From Saprolegnia diclina VS20 (taxonomy: Eukaryota; Oomycota; Saprolegniomycetes; Saprolegniales; Saprolegniaceae): a DNA stretch of 64,000 nt. Below the pieces are notes generated by a model that saw only the letters and a program-made list of their open reading frames with translations, was not told the DNA's origin and did not search any database. Location of the stretch: positions 504,616-568,615 of the forward strand of contig NW_008246095.1 in the NCBI RefSeq assembly GCF_000281045.1, written 5' to 3'. The stretch's first letter is position 1, and every line of letters begins with the position of its first letter. The translations under genes and the position numbers were made by a program. Positions 52,901 to 63,581 of this stretch are shown here, piece by piece.

Positions 52901-53829
52901 CTACTGCCACGACGTTGACGAAGGTGCGTCATCGTCGTCGACCCAATCACGCGTCGACTCTCGCGATTCTGTCATATAGGCGTGGCCACGCTTGTGCAGG
53001 CGCGCGAGTGGGGCCTCGCGCTGCAAGCGGCGCAGCTGCACAAACGACGCGACCTCATCGAGACCGAAGTCGAGCCGCTCGTACCCTAACCCTCTAGTTG
53101 CATGCACAGTGTGACACGCCACTGCGTTAGGTGCTCCAAGCCGCCGAGGACATGGAGACCGACATCAATGGACGACTCGCGACGTACAAGAAGCACTGGG
53201 TGCGACTCACGACGTTGCGCGAGCAGATTCGGCTCTTCCGCCTCCACGGTATCGACGGCAAGAACGACGACGGCAACGGCTTGGACGACGGCGCGTCGAG
53301 TGCGGCGAGTGCCTTCTCCAACATGAGCATGAGCTCGGTCGGGAGCCACAATAGCAACCGCGACATTCGCTTTGGGTCGGCGCTGAGCTTTGAGACAGCG
53401 TCGCACAGCGCGACAACTAGTCCATTTTACGCTGCAATGAGCGCCGAGCCCACGAGCAGTTCGACCCCAAAGAAGATGCCGCGCCGCTTTCGCCGCACCA
53501 AGATCCAGGAAGGCAGCGCGGACGAAGATGCGTACGTTGAAAAGAGCCTCCGTGGCGCGATGCCCGCTCCCGAGTTCCTCGCGGATCTGCGCCAGCTGCT
53601 CACGATGCTGATCTACTTTGGCCATACGCCGACCGCCCAAGCTCTCCAGACGCAGCTCGACGCATTTCTCGATCACATTCAGGACCACGTTCCGCCCGCA
53701 CCCGTCCACGTAAGTTGATCCTCTGTGTGTCCGGCGTATGCACATGTATATGACTAGGGCGAGAGCACCGAGGCTGCGTGGACCCGGCCGGACGACGCGA
53801 CGTGGAAGGTCGTGACGCGACTCGTCTAA
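49920..53829 (+). CDS. ELP1: Elongator complex subunit 1 (IKI3/IKAP), 8 exons
   Basis: Scaffold of the Elongator complex, which modifies wobble uridines of tRNAs. Exons: 49920-50423, 50468-52000, 52050-52169,  52218-52309, 52355-52923, 52980-53080, 53131-53709, 53758-53829; introns 44, 49, 48, 45, 56, 50 and 48 nt; 1,189 residues, slightly shorter than animal homologues. The N-terminal half is WD40-like (for example VVWDCRL and SLAWRADGQFLVV in the first propeller). The helical solenoid contains the family hallmark block LVDVDILYDHALG, then RDPQEYLPQL. Near the C-terminus there is a basic region (PKKMPRRFRRTK) that in yeast contributes to tRNA binding. The last exon ends with the conserved short Trp-containing tail. 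All seven junctions preserve frame. Confidence 0.93.
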
Positions 53830-53909
53830 GGAGTTAGATCGTCGACGGCCTGTTGGTCGACTGCCACCGACTCAAAGCATTCTATACCATGAGTCTTGAT
53901 TGCACCTTC

Positions 53910-54472
53910 TTACTCGCGGAAGCGGTCCAAGCAAAACTCCATGACAACGGCAAAGGCCGTGAAGCTGGCGGCGCCCTTGGCCGTGTTGGTGAGGAAGACT
54001 AGAGTATAAGAAATGAGATAGCAGTACGGGACAAGGACGTACGCTTGGCGGGCTGCTGGCGCGCGGCCCACGCGCCAAAGATCGCGCCCGACGACGACGC
54101 GGCCGCGATCGTGTTGACAACGTCGTGCTTGGCCCGCTCGCGCTCAATGACGCACTCGATGCCGGCGTAGACAAGCCCCACCGACGCGAATTGCTATCGT
54201 TTGCATGAGCTTCCATGCGAGCGAGAAGGCTACGTTAGTCGTACGCCAGAAAAGTAAATGCTGCGGTGGTAGCCGGCCAGGAAGCTCTTCCGGAAGCCGT
54301 GGTAGAGCTGCTCGCGCATGGTTGAGCCGACGAGCTCGCCGTGCGCGCCTTCAAAGGTGCCGAGGAACGTGCCGAGGCCGACGCCCATGACGATGCCCAT
54401 GCCCGACGACATCATCGCATGCTTGACGCACGACTCGCGCGACTCGAGGATGAACTTGTTGACGGCCTCCAT
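53910..54472 (-). CDS. TIM22: TIM22-like mitochondrial inner-membrane translocase subunit, 3 exons
   Basis: Pore subunit for insertion of carrier proteins into the mitochondrial inner membrane (Tim17/22/23 family). Exons on the minus strand: 54472-54245, 54193-54043, 53998-53910; introns 51 and 44 nt; 155 residues from the chosen ATG. The family signature is visible: the Gly-rich helix [16 protein letters not shown], then a second helix with [19 protein letters not shown] (the position of the conserved acidic ECLIE motif of Tim22), then [11 protein letters not shown] and a final helix ending in FCLDRFRE. The TIM22 class is favoured over TIM17/23 by the CVIE motif. The frame is open upstream to 54706, so the true start may lie further 5' or in another exon. 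Confidence 0.85.
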
Positions 54473-54915
54473 CAAGCGGATTTGGCCGATTTCATTGGTC
54501 GACGGCGCCAACGAAGCAATACTTGACGTTACAAAGCAATTCTTGACGTTAATTACCGACACAGGAATATGCCCAAGGTGAGCTGGGACTGTGCAATAGC
54601 GTGGACGGGCTGCTCGACATCGTGCGGTCCGATCGATCGCCAAAGAGATTCCTCGCTCAACCAAGTTATATACAAACGACGAGTAGTATCCTAATACGAT
54701 GCTCAAAGGGGTCCATGACGTGGCACACGCAGAGGCAAGTTTGCCATTGTTGGTGGAAAATGTGGATGCACGTGCCGGCTGCTACAAAACCAGATCTGAC
54801 GAGGTCCTCTAGTATCCATCGACGCTAGCTACAAATGTCCTCTCGATGGCCGTGAAAATCAACGCAAACAACTGACAAACCAAGTCCAATACGACGATGG
54901 CACTACTACTAAGGA
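54473..54915. other. Short intergenic region
   Basis: About 440 bp between the TIM22-like start and the end of the EP400-like gene, both on the minus strand. It may contain an unrecognised first exon of the TIM22-like gene. A small direct repeat (ACGTCAAG...TTGCTT, twice) lies near 54,520-54,560. Confidence 0.4.
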
Positions 54916-57900
54916 TCAAATGTACCGGATAGGAACTGATGGTCGCACTGGGTCGTCGGTCGGACCAGATCCAGACGTCGGTGGTGGTACCGGCGTCGAG
55001 GTCGGTGGGGGTGTCGGCATCGTGTCCGACGTCGCTGGGGGCAGTCCTACAGAACAAGCGTCGTGAGCCCAAACGACGAGGCAAATGGGCGTGCTATATA
55101 CCTGGCGCCGGCTCGGGAAAGCTAGCGGCAACTTGAAACGTGAGCGCTGCGAGCTGCTTGCTCTTCTTGATGACGTCGTCGGGACTCAAGACGGGCGTCG
55201 CCACAATCTCGAGGTGCGACTTGTGGGGCTCCATGTTGAGTGGAATCGGAATCGGCGGCGACGGCACCTTCTTTTTGACCGACATGAGCACGGCTTCCAT
55301 CGTACTCCGAAACTGCGACACGTCTTGCTCCTGGACGACGGCTGGCGGCTTGAGCACGACGGCCGACGTCTTGCGCAACGGCGGCGGCGGAATGCCCCCA
55401 AAGGTCGTGGCGGGGTACTTGAGGAGAAGCCCACTCGTATGGACGCCGACACGTGCCGTGAGTGCAGCCGGCGACATGGTGAGCGGCTTCATTTTCACAG
55501 GTTTGGCCGCGTCCTTGTCCTTGAGCGTCGCGTTGGCACTTGTAAGACGCTGGTACTTTTCGTGGCACTGCCGCGCCGACCGGCGTTTCACCATGCTCTG
55601 CCGCGTCAAGATCTGCGCAATGAGATTCCAGTTGGCGCCGTACATATCGTGGAGCTTCTTCATGAGCGACTCCTCGACAAAGCTCCACCCTTCGCGGGCG
55701 AGCTCCGGCGTTGGCTTGCGCGGTCGCGGCAGCGCCGACGTCACGGGTGTCGACGTCTTGGCCTTCTTGGCCGGTGGCAATGAGCTCTCAATGCCGACTT
55801 GGATGCCGCCGAGAATCGACGTGTCATCCCACGACACCGAGTCGAGCGCATCGAGGTTCGTATCGCCCCAGAAACCGTCGTCGTCAAAGCCACTCGAGTC
55901 GGGGAGCGGGAAGCCCGCATAGTCGGTACTCTTCTTGGAGCTTTCCTTGCGCTTGACGCTGGGACTGCCACCCGGTATCGGCAGCGACGTCTTGTTGAGC
56001 AGCTTGTTCTTCTTGACTTTGGTCGGCTTGGCGTCAGCCTTCTTGTCGGCGGCGGCGGGCGCCGTAGGCGTTGGTGGCTTCTTGGTGCGGTACGCGATCC
56101 ACAGCGGCGCGTCATCGACGGGTTCTTTGACAAACGTCGTGGCCGGGTCGTACTCGGGGGCGTGCCACACGTCGTACGCAGGCGAAAGACCCAGCGCTCG
56201 GAAGTGGTTGACAATCGACGACACGCTGTCGCCGGCAACAGGACACTCGTAGTACAAGCCTGCCGTCGGCTCCTGCTTCCACGCGTCGACGCGGTGCGCG
56301 TCAACCATTTCGTCGTACGACCGGGGCGCGCTGTCGTCTTTGATTGGCTCGATCGCTGCCTTGGACGGGCGATTCGGCGGTTGCTTCTCCTTGAGCGACT
56401 GCACGAGGTGCACAGCGTACCACTCGACCGGCGTCAGCTCGTCATTGTTGGAGAGCAGCAAGTGTTCTTCGAGTTCGAGCTCGCCGCCGGTCGTGAGGGG
56501 CGCCTCGAGCGCATAAATATCGCCGTCGAGCGCGCTGTTGCAGTACTTTTCCATTGCTTCGGCGCGCGCCATGGCTTTCGGAAGGTCCGGCGTCGACACC
56601 GACCACCACGACGGGCACTCGATACCCTTGAAAGCCGACGACGCCACACACTCGGCCGGCGTCATCTCCCCAAAGAGCTTCTCCGAGAGGACCGCGCCGA
56701 CACGCAAAAACGACGCCTCGAGCGTCGACTCGCTGTAGAGCCGAAAGACGGGCACGTCGATCGTGGTTGCGAGCAGCTGCCACGCAGCGCGAAGCTTCGA
56801 GTCGCACATCGGGTCCCAGTCGCTGTCGAGCACGACAATCTACACGGGCGCATGATGAGACGAACGCGCAAGAGACGGGTCGTACCGCATGCGCGCCATA
56901 GACGCACACCGCGCGGTTCGTGCCCACCGTGCGCGTCCGTGTCGAGAGGATGGCCACTTGCACAGCGTCCTGGAGCGCAAAGTGCGACAATGCGCGGTGC
57001 TGGCACGTCGCCGAGCCCGTGATCCGCACTGTCGAGAAATTGAGCACGTTGGCCGTGAGGTGTTCGATGACCGGCAGCATCGCGTCGCTTTGAAGGTACA
57101 CGGCCACCTTGCGCTTCTCGGAGCCCACGAGGCGCCCCAAGAGGTCCAAAAAGGCCGCACACTTGGACGAGCAGCTCGCGATAATCATACGGTCCATCGA
57201 GCCGAGCCGGTCGACGTCCAACGACACGCCGTTGCCGATCGCGCGCAGCCGCAAGAAGAGCCGCAGCCACCCGTCCATGGTCGCCTTGTCGCTGCCCGAG
57301 CAAAAGGCTGCGATCGCGCCAGTATACGCGTTGGCTTGCGACGACGTGAGCGCGACGCCGATTGTCTGCTCCTCAATCTTGCCGAGCTGCGCCTCCATGT
57401 CGTTGCGTATTCTGCCAAGCGTGAGGGCGCGCAGCGCAATCTGGAGACACGACACCTCGTCCTTGTACGGAAGGCCCGCGCGCTTCATCATGAGCTGCAC
57501 CGAGCTCGAGTCCGCAACGTCGTCTTCCCACGCCGACGGTACGTACGGTGTCGACGACGTACCAAGGAGAAAGCCGCCGTAGAGACTCGCGCGCTCGGGT
57601 GCCCAGTGCTCGAGCCCGAGCTCGCTCACAACAATGCGTCGCGAGACATTGGTCAGGCCAAGCGACGGGGTCAGATGCAACGCAAAGTCTTCGACGACAA
57701 CGACCTGCCACGTGTGCTTTTGCAGCACCGCCGCATCCTCGAGGTAGCACGCATGCGGGCAGAGCACGACGTAAATGTCTTGGCGTTCGTGCGGATCGAG
57801 GGACGCAGTATACTCCTTGTCCCACGTAAGGTGCTGGCGCCGCCGGTCCAGCGGCGTGCCGCCGTAGATCTGAATGCGGCGCGAACCATGGAGCGTCTTG

Positions 57901-58889
57901 AGGTAGTGAGCCCACTTATGCACTTCGGCGTCGGGCACGAGGATCAAGTGCGGGTGCGCACTCGGTGTCTGGAGCTCGAGGTAGCGCAAGAAGAGCGAGA
58001 CTGTAAACGCCTTGCCGGTGCCAAGTTGGTCGTTGAGGATGATGTTATAGCCCGCGCTGTGCACGTGCGACATGAAACGGAGCGCGCTCAGCTGGAACGG
58101 CGCGAGCTTGACGTCCAGGTCCAGCTCGAGCTCTTGCTTCTTCATGAGGTCGCGGGCTTCCTTGCCGACGGCAAAGATCGCAGCCACCAAGTCATGGATC
58201 GTCGCCGACGCGTCCGAGGTGGTCGCCCACGCAAAGTCGACGTGGGCGTCCGAACGCGGCGAGAGGGTCGCATCCTTCGGTGCGGCCCGCGTGTGCAGCT
58301 CGACGGACGACGGTGACCGGTTGTGGTACCTCGCAGCAATGCGTTCCATGGCGCGCCAGAACGATGCGACCTGCAGAGCGACCGACCGCGCCAGCTTGCG
58401 CTTGTCTTGCTCTTGGTTGCGCTTCTCAAGGCTCTTGGCGTCCGACGCGTCGCGCGCGAGACGCCACGCGCGCGCCCGTTTCCATTGCCGCTCCTCGGCA
58501 AAGTCGGTCGCCATCCAGCGCATCTCGTCAAGGAGCACGTCCCAGTGGCACTTGGTGCGCGGCGGATCGCGCAGCCGCTGCAACTGGCGCTTCTTGCTCG
58601 GGCCTTTCTCGAGCTGCTGCGTCTTCTCCACGTGCAGTCGCAACAAATCGGCAAATGCATTCACCGAGCTCGTCGTGTCAACAGGCGCGGGCTCCTTGAC
58701 CTTGGTCGCGGGCAGGCCCAAGTAGGCCGAGTTGAGCGACACGACCGGCGACTGGTAGTGCCGGGTGGGCGCCGCCGACCGCTGGACCTTACGCGGTGGG
58801 CTAAGCACCGCAGGCGGCGAGAGCCGCGTCGGGGACTTGGACTTGGACCGCGTCCGCTTTCGCCTGACAGGCGACCGGCCGTCGTCGGT
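54916..58889 (-). CDS. EP400/Eaf1-like chromatin factor: HSA domain, degenerate SNF2 ATPase, SANT domain
   Basis: Probable subunit of a NuA4/TIP60-type complex. Firm exons: 58889-56886, 56839-55102 and 55046-54916 (introns 46 and 55 nt), about 1,290 residues. An HSA helix lies near 58,550-58,350 (CHWDVLLDEMRWMATDF). A SNF2 fold follows: the Walker A region reads LNDQLGTGKA, the DEAH position reads VEDF, and in the second lobe LSTRTRTVGTN and VLDSDWDP keep their place, but the motif VI HRxGQ region reads RAAWQL. A SANT/Myb domain lies near 55,690-55,600 (WNLIAQIL) and a Pro-rich tail follows. HSA-ATPase-SANT order matches EP400, while lack of catalysis resembles yeast Eaf1. The 5' end is unresolved: the exon opens at an AG acceptor, and the best upstream exon is 59232-59167 (MASTGAPS...), which needs a first intron of about 277 nt, unusually long here. 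Confidence 0.8.
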
Positions 58890-59420
58890 CTACGAGGTCG
58901 TGAGCCGTCCGCGTGGGCAATATCGCACAAATCGATGCCCCGTGAGACTCGATATTTGTGCCAAACGCATGTATTCGTTGTAAAGGGTGTACCTGTGAAA
59001 CATGATCTGCCGCGGCCCGGAGCGCCACGAGCTCGGCCAATAGGCGCGTTTGAAATGGCCCCCAGGTGGCGAGAAAGAGGTCGCGGGGCGCGGCCTAACG
59101 AATGCATAAAGTGTGAGAGGGCGACAGAAGTATACGACTTTGGAACGAAGTCGGCGACTGACGTACCGCGGGCGCGGGGCCGGGGCGGAGGGCGTGGCCG
59201 GCGCCGGGGGAGGGGGCGCCGGTCGAGGCCATGGGGGGGTCGTCGGAGGGGGCGATGGCGATGCGAAGGGGCCGACACGTCGGAGTCGCGGGGCGCGTCG
59301 GTCGTCGGTCGGTCGCGGGCCGCGGAATCGAAAATACGCCAACGCTCGCGGGGCCCGTCCGCTCGTTGTATGGGAGAATGTATGGGGGCGATCTTCAAGC
59401 CCTCCCTTTTTGAAGCCACG

Positions 59421-59483
59421 TATCCGGATGCGCGCCAAACCGTCCCCACAAATCTAGAATTACCAACGGTGGCGTATCCGGAC
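59421..59483. promoter_or_regulatory. TATCCGGAT / TATCCGGAC pair
   Basis: TATCCGGAT at 59421-59429 and TATCCGGAC at 59475-59483. The first is followed by a CCAAACCG block also seen after the 2102 copy. They lie about 190-250 bp upstream of the putative EP400-like ATG at 59232, further than the other copies are from their genes. Confidence 0.35.
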
Positions 59484-60005
59484 CATTCAAAGTGCGAGGA
59501 CACCAGATTTAGCGTTCCAAGCCGACGCGGCCAGCCACCCAGAAATTGTGAGAATGAGGAGAGAATCGGACTGCTGGATAGTTGGATAGTAAATAGCTGG
59601 ATCGCTCGTTCGTGGCGCGGCCAAGCCAATCTAGCATCCGACCAACGCGACTGCTCTGGTGGTTTGATGGCGGCTGTTGCTGGGTTGTTGAAGTCACACG
59701 TTGGCGCCAAGATGCGCTGGACGGGTGGCGGTGCACGTCGATACCTCTGGAGACCACTTATGTCACTTCCATGGCGTGCTAGCCATATAGGACGCTCGCA
59801 ATAGAGGTAGCGCCAACAAGCTACGCGGCCACGAGAGATCGCTCAAGCTTGCAGCGCTCGCAACCAAGTTCCGCGGATCATCCACGTCGTCTCTGTTCAA
59901 AATGTCAAAAACGGTTTCGAGCATCTTTAATAAGAGGCGGTGTGTTTCGAGCATTAGTTAAGCCCCGCGCACAGCTAATTCGGTGCAAAGATCTCTCGGA
60001 CAGGC

Positions 60006-60013
60006 CTATAAAT
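60006..60013 (+). promoter_or_regulatory. TATA box (TATAAATA)
   Basis: TATAAATA begins 23 bp before the ATG at 60029. A transcription start 25-30 bp downstream of it would fall at or after that ATG. Either the box is not used or translation begins at the next in-frame ATG at 60068. Confidence 0.4.
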
Positions 60014-60028
60014 ACGACCGGAGCGACG

Positions 60029-61456
60029 ATGCAGCACCGCGTGACGACGCGGCAGGTCGAGCGCACGATGGCGGACCGGCGCCGGATCGAGACGCAGAAC
60101 ACCGAGCTCCTTCGGTATGCGTCGAGCAACCAAGTGCAGGCGATGGCCAACAAGGGCGACATGGCCGTGCTCGCCAAGCGGCGCGGGAACGCGGCCTTCC
60201 AGCGCAACGCCGAGGCGATGCTTGAAGAGCGCAGCTTTGTCGCGGAGCGCGACCTCAAGCGCAATCTCCGCACAAAGGAGCAGAACGACAGCCTCGCGCG
60301 GGCCCTCGAAGAAGAACGCCGATTGAGCGAGCGCCGCGAGCGCGAGATCCAGCGGATTTGCGAGTCGAGCGAAGAGCTCCGCGAGCTCGAGAGCATGCTC
60401 AAGGTCGCGTACGTCAACAAGGAGCGATCGGTGCAGCAGGCCGAGCGCGAGACCTTGAGCCAAATCGAAAAGTCGCGCGAGAAGGCCATCGAGACGCAAA
60501 TGGAGTACGACCGGCAGCGCGCCGAGGTCGACATGGCAACGAAGGAAATCGCGCGGCGCGCCGAGGCCGTCGCGAGCAAGCAATCGATCCAAGAGCAGAT
60601 GCTCGATCGTCTCAAGCTGTACGAAGAAGCCGCAAAGGAGGCTGAAGTCGACAAGGCCAAGGTCGACGCGATCATGGCGCAAATTCAAGCCGAGGACCGC
60701 CACGAGCAGGAGAAGCGCGAGCGCTATGTCGCCCAAGCACGCATCATGATTGAAGATAGCAAGCTCCAGCGCGCCAACGAACGTGAGGACGCAGCGCGGC
60801 GCGATCGCGACGAAGACGCTCGGATTGCGCAGTACGGCAAGCGCGTCGAGCAGCGCGAGGCCGGCATCAAGGAAAAGCTCGCCGAGAAGAAGAAGCGCGA
60901 AGAAGAGATGTTCCTCGCGGTCGAGGCCGAGATCCAGCGCCAGCGCAAGGAAGAAGAAGAGTTTGTGCGGCTCCGCGACGAGCTCTGGGAAGAAGAGATG
61001 CTCGAGGCGCACCGCGAGAAGGCGCGCGCCAAGATGCTGCAAAAGCAAAAGGACCGCGACGAAATGATTCGTTGCAACCAGGAGCAGCAGCGACTCAAGG
61101 CCCAAGTGCTCCACGAGCAAAAGGCCAAGGAAGACGAGTACAATGCTTTTCTCAGGGCCAAGTTTGCGTCGGAAGAGCGCCGCGAAATGGAGATGGAAAT
61201 CTTCCGCCGCAAGCAACGGGACGAGTACAAGCAAGCCATTGCCGACCAGAACGCGCTCAAGGTCCAAATGTATCAACTCGAACTGGAGAAGGAGCGCGCC
61301 GAGGCCGCGCGCATTGCCGACGAAGAAGCCTTCAAGAAGCAAATCGTCGAAGAAGCCAAGCGCCGGCTTCTCCAAGACCACGCGACGTCGCTCCAGGGAT
61401 TCCTGCCCAAAGGCGTCGCACGTCAAGTATCCCGAGCAGGTCTTGGGTCGCGCTAG
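60029..61456 (+). CDS. MNS1-like coiled-coil protein (trichohyalin-plectin-homology), flagellar
   Basis: An intronless 475-residue protein, almost entirely alpha-helical and rich in Glu, Arg, Lys and Ala, with continuous coiled coil from about 40 to 440. The composition, length and C-terminal motif (LLQDHATSLQGFLPKGV, like the LGYLPKG end of animal MNS1) point to MNS1, an inner protein of axonemal doublet microtubules. Other TPH-domain proteins (CFAP45, CFAP53) are alternatives. The frame is open further upstream, but the extra N-terminal residues look random. I chose the ATG at 60029, and 60068 is possible given the TATA box 23 bp upstream of 60029. Presence of this gene fits an organism with flagellate zoospores. 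Confidence 0.75.
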   Translation: MQHRVTTRQVERTMADRRRIETQNTELLRYASSNQVQAMANKGDMAVLAKRRGNAAFQRNAEAMLEERSFVAERDLKRNLRTKEQNDSLARALEEERRLSERREREIQRICESSEELRELESMLKVAYVNKERSVQQAERETLSQIEKSREKAIETQMEYDRQRAEVDMATKEIARRAEAVASKQSIQEQMLDRLKLYEEAAKEAEVDKAKVDAIMAQIQAEDRHEQEKRERYVAQARIMIEDSKLQRANEREDAARRDRDEDARIAQYGKRVEQREAGIKEKLAEKKKREEEMFLAVEAEIQRQRKEEEEFVRLRDELWEEEMLEAHREKARAKMLQKQKDRDEMIRCNQEQQRLKAQVLHEQKAKEDEYNAFLRAKFASEERREMEMEIFRRKQRDEYKQAIADQNALKVQMYQLELEKERAEAARIADEEAFKKQIVEEAKRRLLQDHATSLQGFLPKGVARQVSRAGLGSR

Positions 61457-62002
61457 ACATGCACAATTCACGTATGTTAATATATCCCACGTGTGTCCCG
61501 CGTCCGAGTGGCAAGCAGTACGTAAGCTTAGTCGACTACGCTCGATGTTCTTTCGGCTACAATTTAGTACGTGTACTAGATTATAGTCGACTAGCCTCCA
61601 GACGCAACACGTGTGCACTTGCTGTTTTAGTCTCTTCGTGGTATCGAGTAGCAAGCAGTCAATTCCTTAATCAGCGGCGTGTCTCTACGCCGTCTCGGCG
61701 AGTTTGCCCGTCAACGTCTACCATCCCCATGAAGCATCGACGCTTGACCGATCGCAGGTACCTTGTACTGGAGATAGCGCGGCAAGATGTGACCATAGTC
61801 GTCTTCGTCTTCGACCTACGCGCAGTGAGCTGCATGACGCTGGTGGGACCTCGACACCTTGCCGCCGCAGCAGAGATAAAAATGACGTTCGAAGATGAGC
61901 AGTTGCAGCTGGCACTTGTCCCTTGCGAGCGCGAGCTGGCTCGTTGTCGCAGTCTGGAGAAAGCTACTCGAAAAGGTGCAACACCGAACAGGGATAGGGT
62001 TT
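61457..62002. other. Intergenic region, no supported gene
   Basis: About 550 bp between convergent genes. Two TAGTCGACTA palindromes (near 61,530 and 61,583) and AT-rich patches are visible. No coding-like frame of note. Confidence 0.5.
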
Positions 62003-63170
62003 CTACTCGTGAAACGATGTCGGGTCGGTGTCATCTTGCTGCCGCTGGTAGTCGAGTACGATGCGCAGAAAATGGTACATCTCGTATAGGCCAGCGTCCT
62101 TCTCCTTCGGCTTCGGCACGCGGTGGTGCGCTCGCGTAAACGCTTCGTCAAAGGCGCGGAGGCGCGTCTTGAGGCGCCGCTTCTCGGCCACAAGCTCCGA
62201 CACGCTCCAGTGTAGAACGCGCTTGGTCATACCGAGGTAGTATCGCCGAAAGGAGCTCATTGGGGCGAGCGGCATGGACGTGTACAGCAGCCGAAGCCCG
62301 ATCCAGCGGCGGCACTGCCACCCCCGCGCCGCCGCCTGAATCCGAGTCGCCGCCATGTCGACTGCAGCCATCGTCAGGTCAATTTGAGGTCGTCTGCGTA
62401 CCTGTCATGCTAGCACGAGGCGGCGGCGAGGCAAAGAGGCTTGTGTGCACCGTCTCGTGCAGTAGGATATCCAAGTGCTGGTCCAGCGCCGCGGAGGAGA
62501 GTCCGCCGTCCAGAACGTCCAAGTACGTCAGAAACAGCAGGAGGCATTCGGTCGCAGCGGGAAACCCTTCGATGTGGTGGAGCGACATGTAGGCGCTGCT
62601 GCCGTCGCGCAAGAGCATGGGCGCATACCGCTCGACGATGTAGAGTGTCTTGTCCATGTCGGTCACGTCGCACTGCGTCGCGAGGAAGCCGAGGATCATG
62701 TGCATGCGGCTTCGGTACGGCTCGGTCGTCCGCGCGTACAGCGCTCGCACCCACACCAATGTCTCGTGGTCGCTGCGCCCGACAGCGCCTAGCACACGAG
62801 CGGGATACGCAAAGAGCAATCGAGGGAGCAGCGTACGCCCGAGGTCGAGGAGCTCGTTGTAGAGGAAGGGCGAGAACACCAAGTACTCGCGCGAGTGGAG
62901 ATCGCGGAGCTGCGTCTCGAGCACGCTCACGACCACCGATGGGTCCAAGACGCTGTCGAGAACACCGGCGCGCCGGGCGGCGAGGCCACGTTGGACATGG
63001 CGGACGTCTCCGATGCTGTCCCAGCGCTGGTACAGCACGTCCGGAAGGTGGAGCCCTACGCACGCTCGTCATGCGGCCACAAAGCGCGTCGCTACATTAG
63101 TACCCTCGAGGTATCGCACGCACATCTCGACGACCTCCCATGGGTCTGCCACCTGCGCGCTGCGGCCCAT
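62003..63170 (-). CDS. FAM13-like protein: RhoGAP-type domain, IQ motif and FAM13 C-terminal segment, 3 exons
   Basis: Predicted regulator of Rho-family GTPases. Exons: 63170-63104, 63055-62402, 62361-62003 (introns 48 and 40 nt), 359 residues. The first two exons (about residues 8-235) resemble a divergent RhoGAP fold: PWEVVEMCVRYLE helix, LLPRLLF, then MHMILGFLA and a late YIVERYAPMLL helix. I do not see the catalytic arginine finger in a GxxR context near its start, so activity is doubtful. The third exon begins with an IQ calmodulin-binding motif (ATRIQAAARGWQCRRW) and ends with KTRLRAFDEAFTR...LYEMYHFLR, which matches the C-terminal block of animal FAM13 proteins. The start at 63170 follows a TTATCCGGA pair 55-78 bp upstream. 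Confidence 0.7.
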
Positions 63171-63533
63171 GCTCCCACCTGCTGGATGTTCCAAGCGGTT
63201 GCGCTGGCCAAAACGCCCGAGGCTATCCGGATGCACCATTATCCGGACCTCAAGATGACGCAGGGCTTGCCACGTCATCGTTGTGCGAGAGTCCCGACCT
63301 CGCTCGCCTTGGCGATACGCAACTCCGCGGCTGCCTTGATACATGTCTGTAGAGGGTAGAAGGCTCTAGGATGCTTCGTCGGCGCGCTTCCTGTACAACC
63401 GTCTGTAGCGCTCGCCACCTGCGTACTATCCTCCACCAGAGTCGTCAACGAGCAGGAAGGCACGGCGGACTGGCCGTGCTGTCCTGTGTGCAAGTACCAT
63501 CACGTGAGCCATCGCGCACGGTAGTACCAACGA
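63171..63533. other. Divergent intergenic region between FAM13-like and LC8 genes
   Basis: About 360 bp. It holds the TTATCCGGA pair that belongs with the FAM13-like gene and probably the LC8 promoter. No gene visible. Confidence 0.5.
63223..63248. promoter_or_regulatory. CTATCCGGAT / TTATCCGGAC pair upstream of the FAM13-like gene
   Basis: CTATCCGGAT at 63223-63232 and TTATCCGGAC at 63239-63248, 16 bp apart, end about 53 and 69 bp from the ATG at 63170. Same pairing (T then C variant) as upstream of the IP3 receptor gene. Confidence 0.4.
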
Positions 63534-63581
63534 ATGGGTCGTTGGATCGGCGATGCGATCTTGAAGAGACGGAAACCGAAA

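Larger units (their letters stand above)
59233..60028. other. Intergenic region between the EP400-like gene and MNS1-like gene
   Basis: About 800 bp between divergent genes. The part near 59,150-59,330 is very GC-rich, with purine-rich GGGGGC-type runs. TATCCGGAT and TATCCGGAC boxes lie at 59,421 and 59,475, and CTGGATAGTTGGATAGT near 59,573. A TATAAATA box is at 60,006. Long minus-strand frames across the GC-rich part are compositional artefacts. Confidence 0.5.

Noticed and set aside
53083-53093. CCCTAACCCT, telomere-like sequence
   Set aside because: Just over one repeat unit, and it lies inside an Elongator intron, so it is not an interstitial telomere.
58890-59710. 350-codon minus-strand frame upstream of the EP400-like gene
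   Set aside because: Mostly Arg/Pro from a GC-rich tract. Only a short piece near 59,232 is kept, as a possible first exon.
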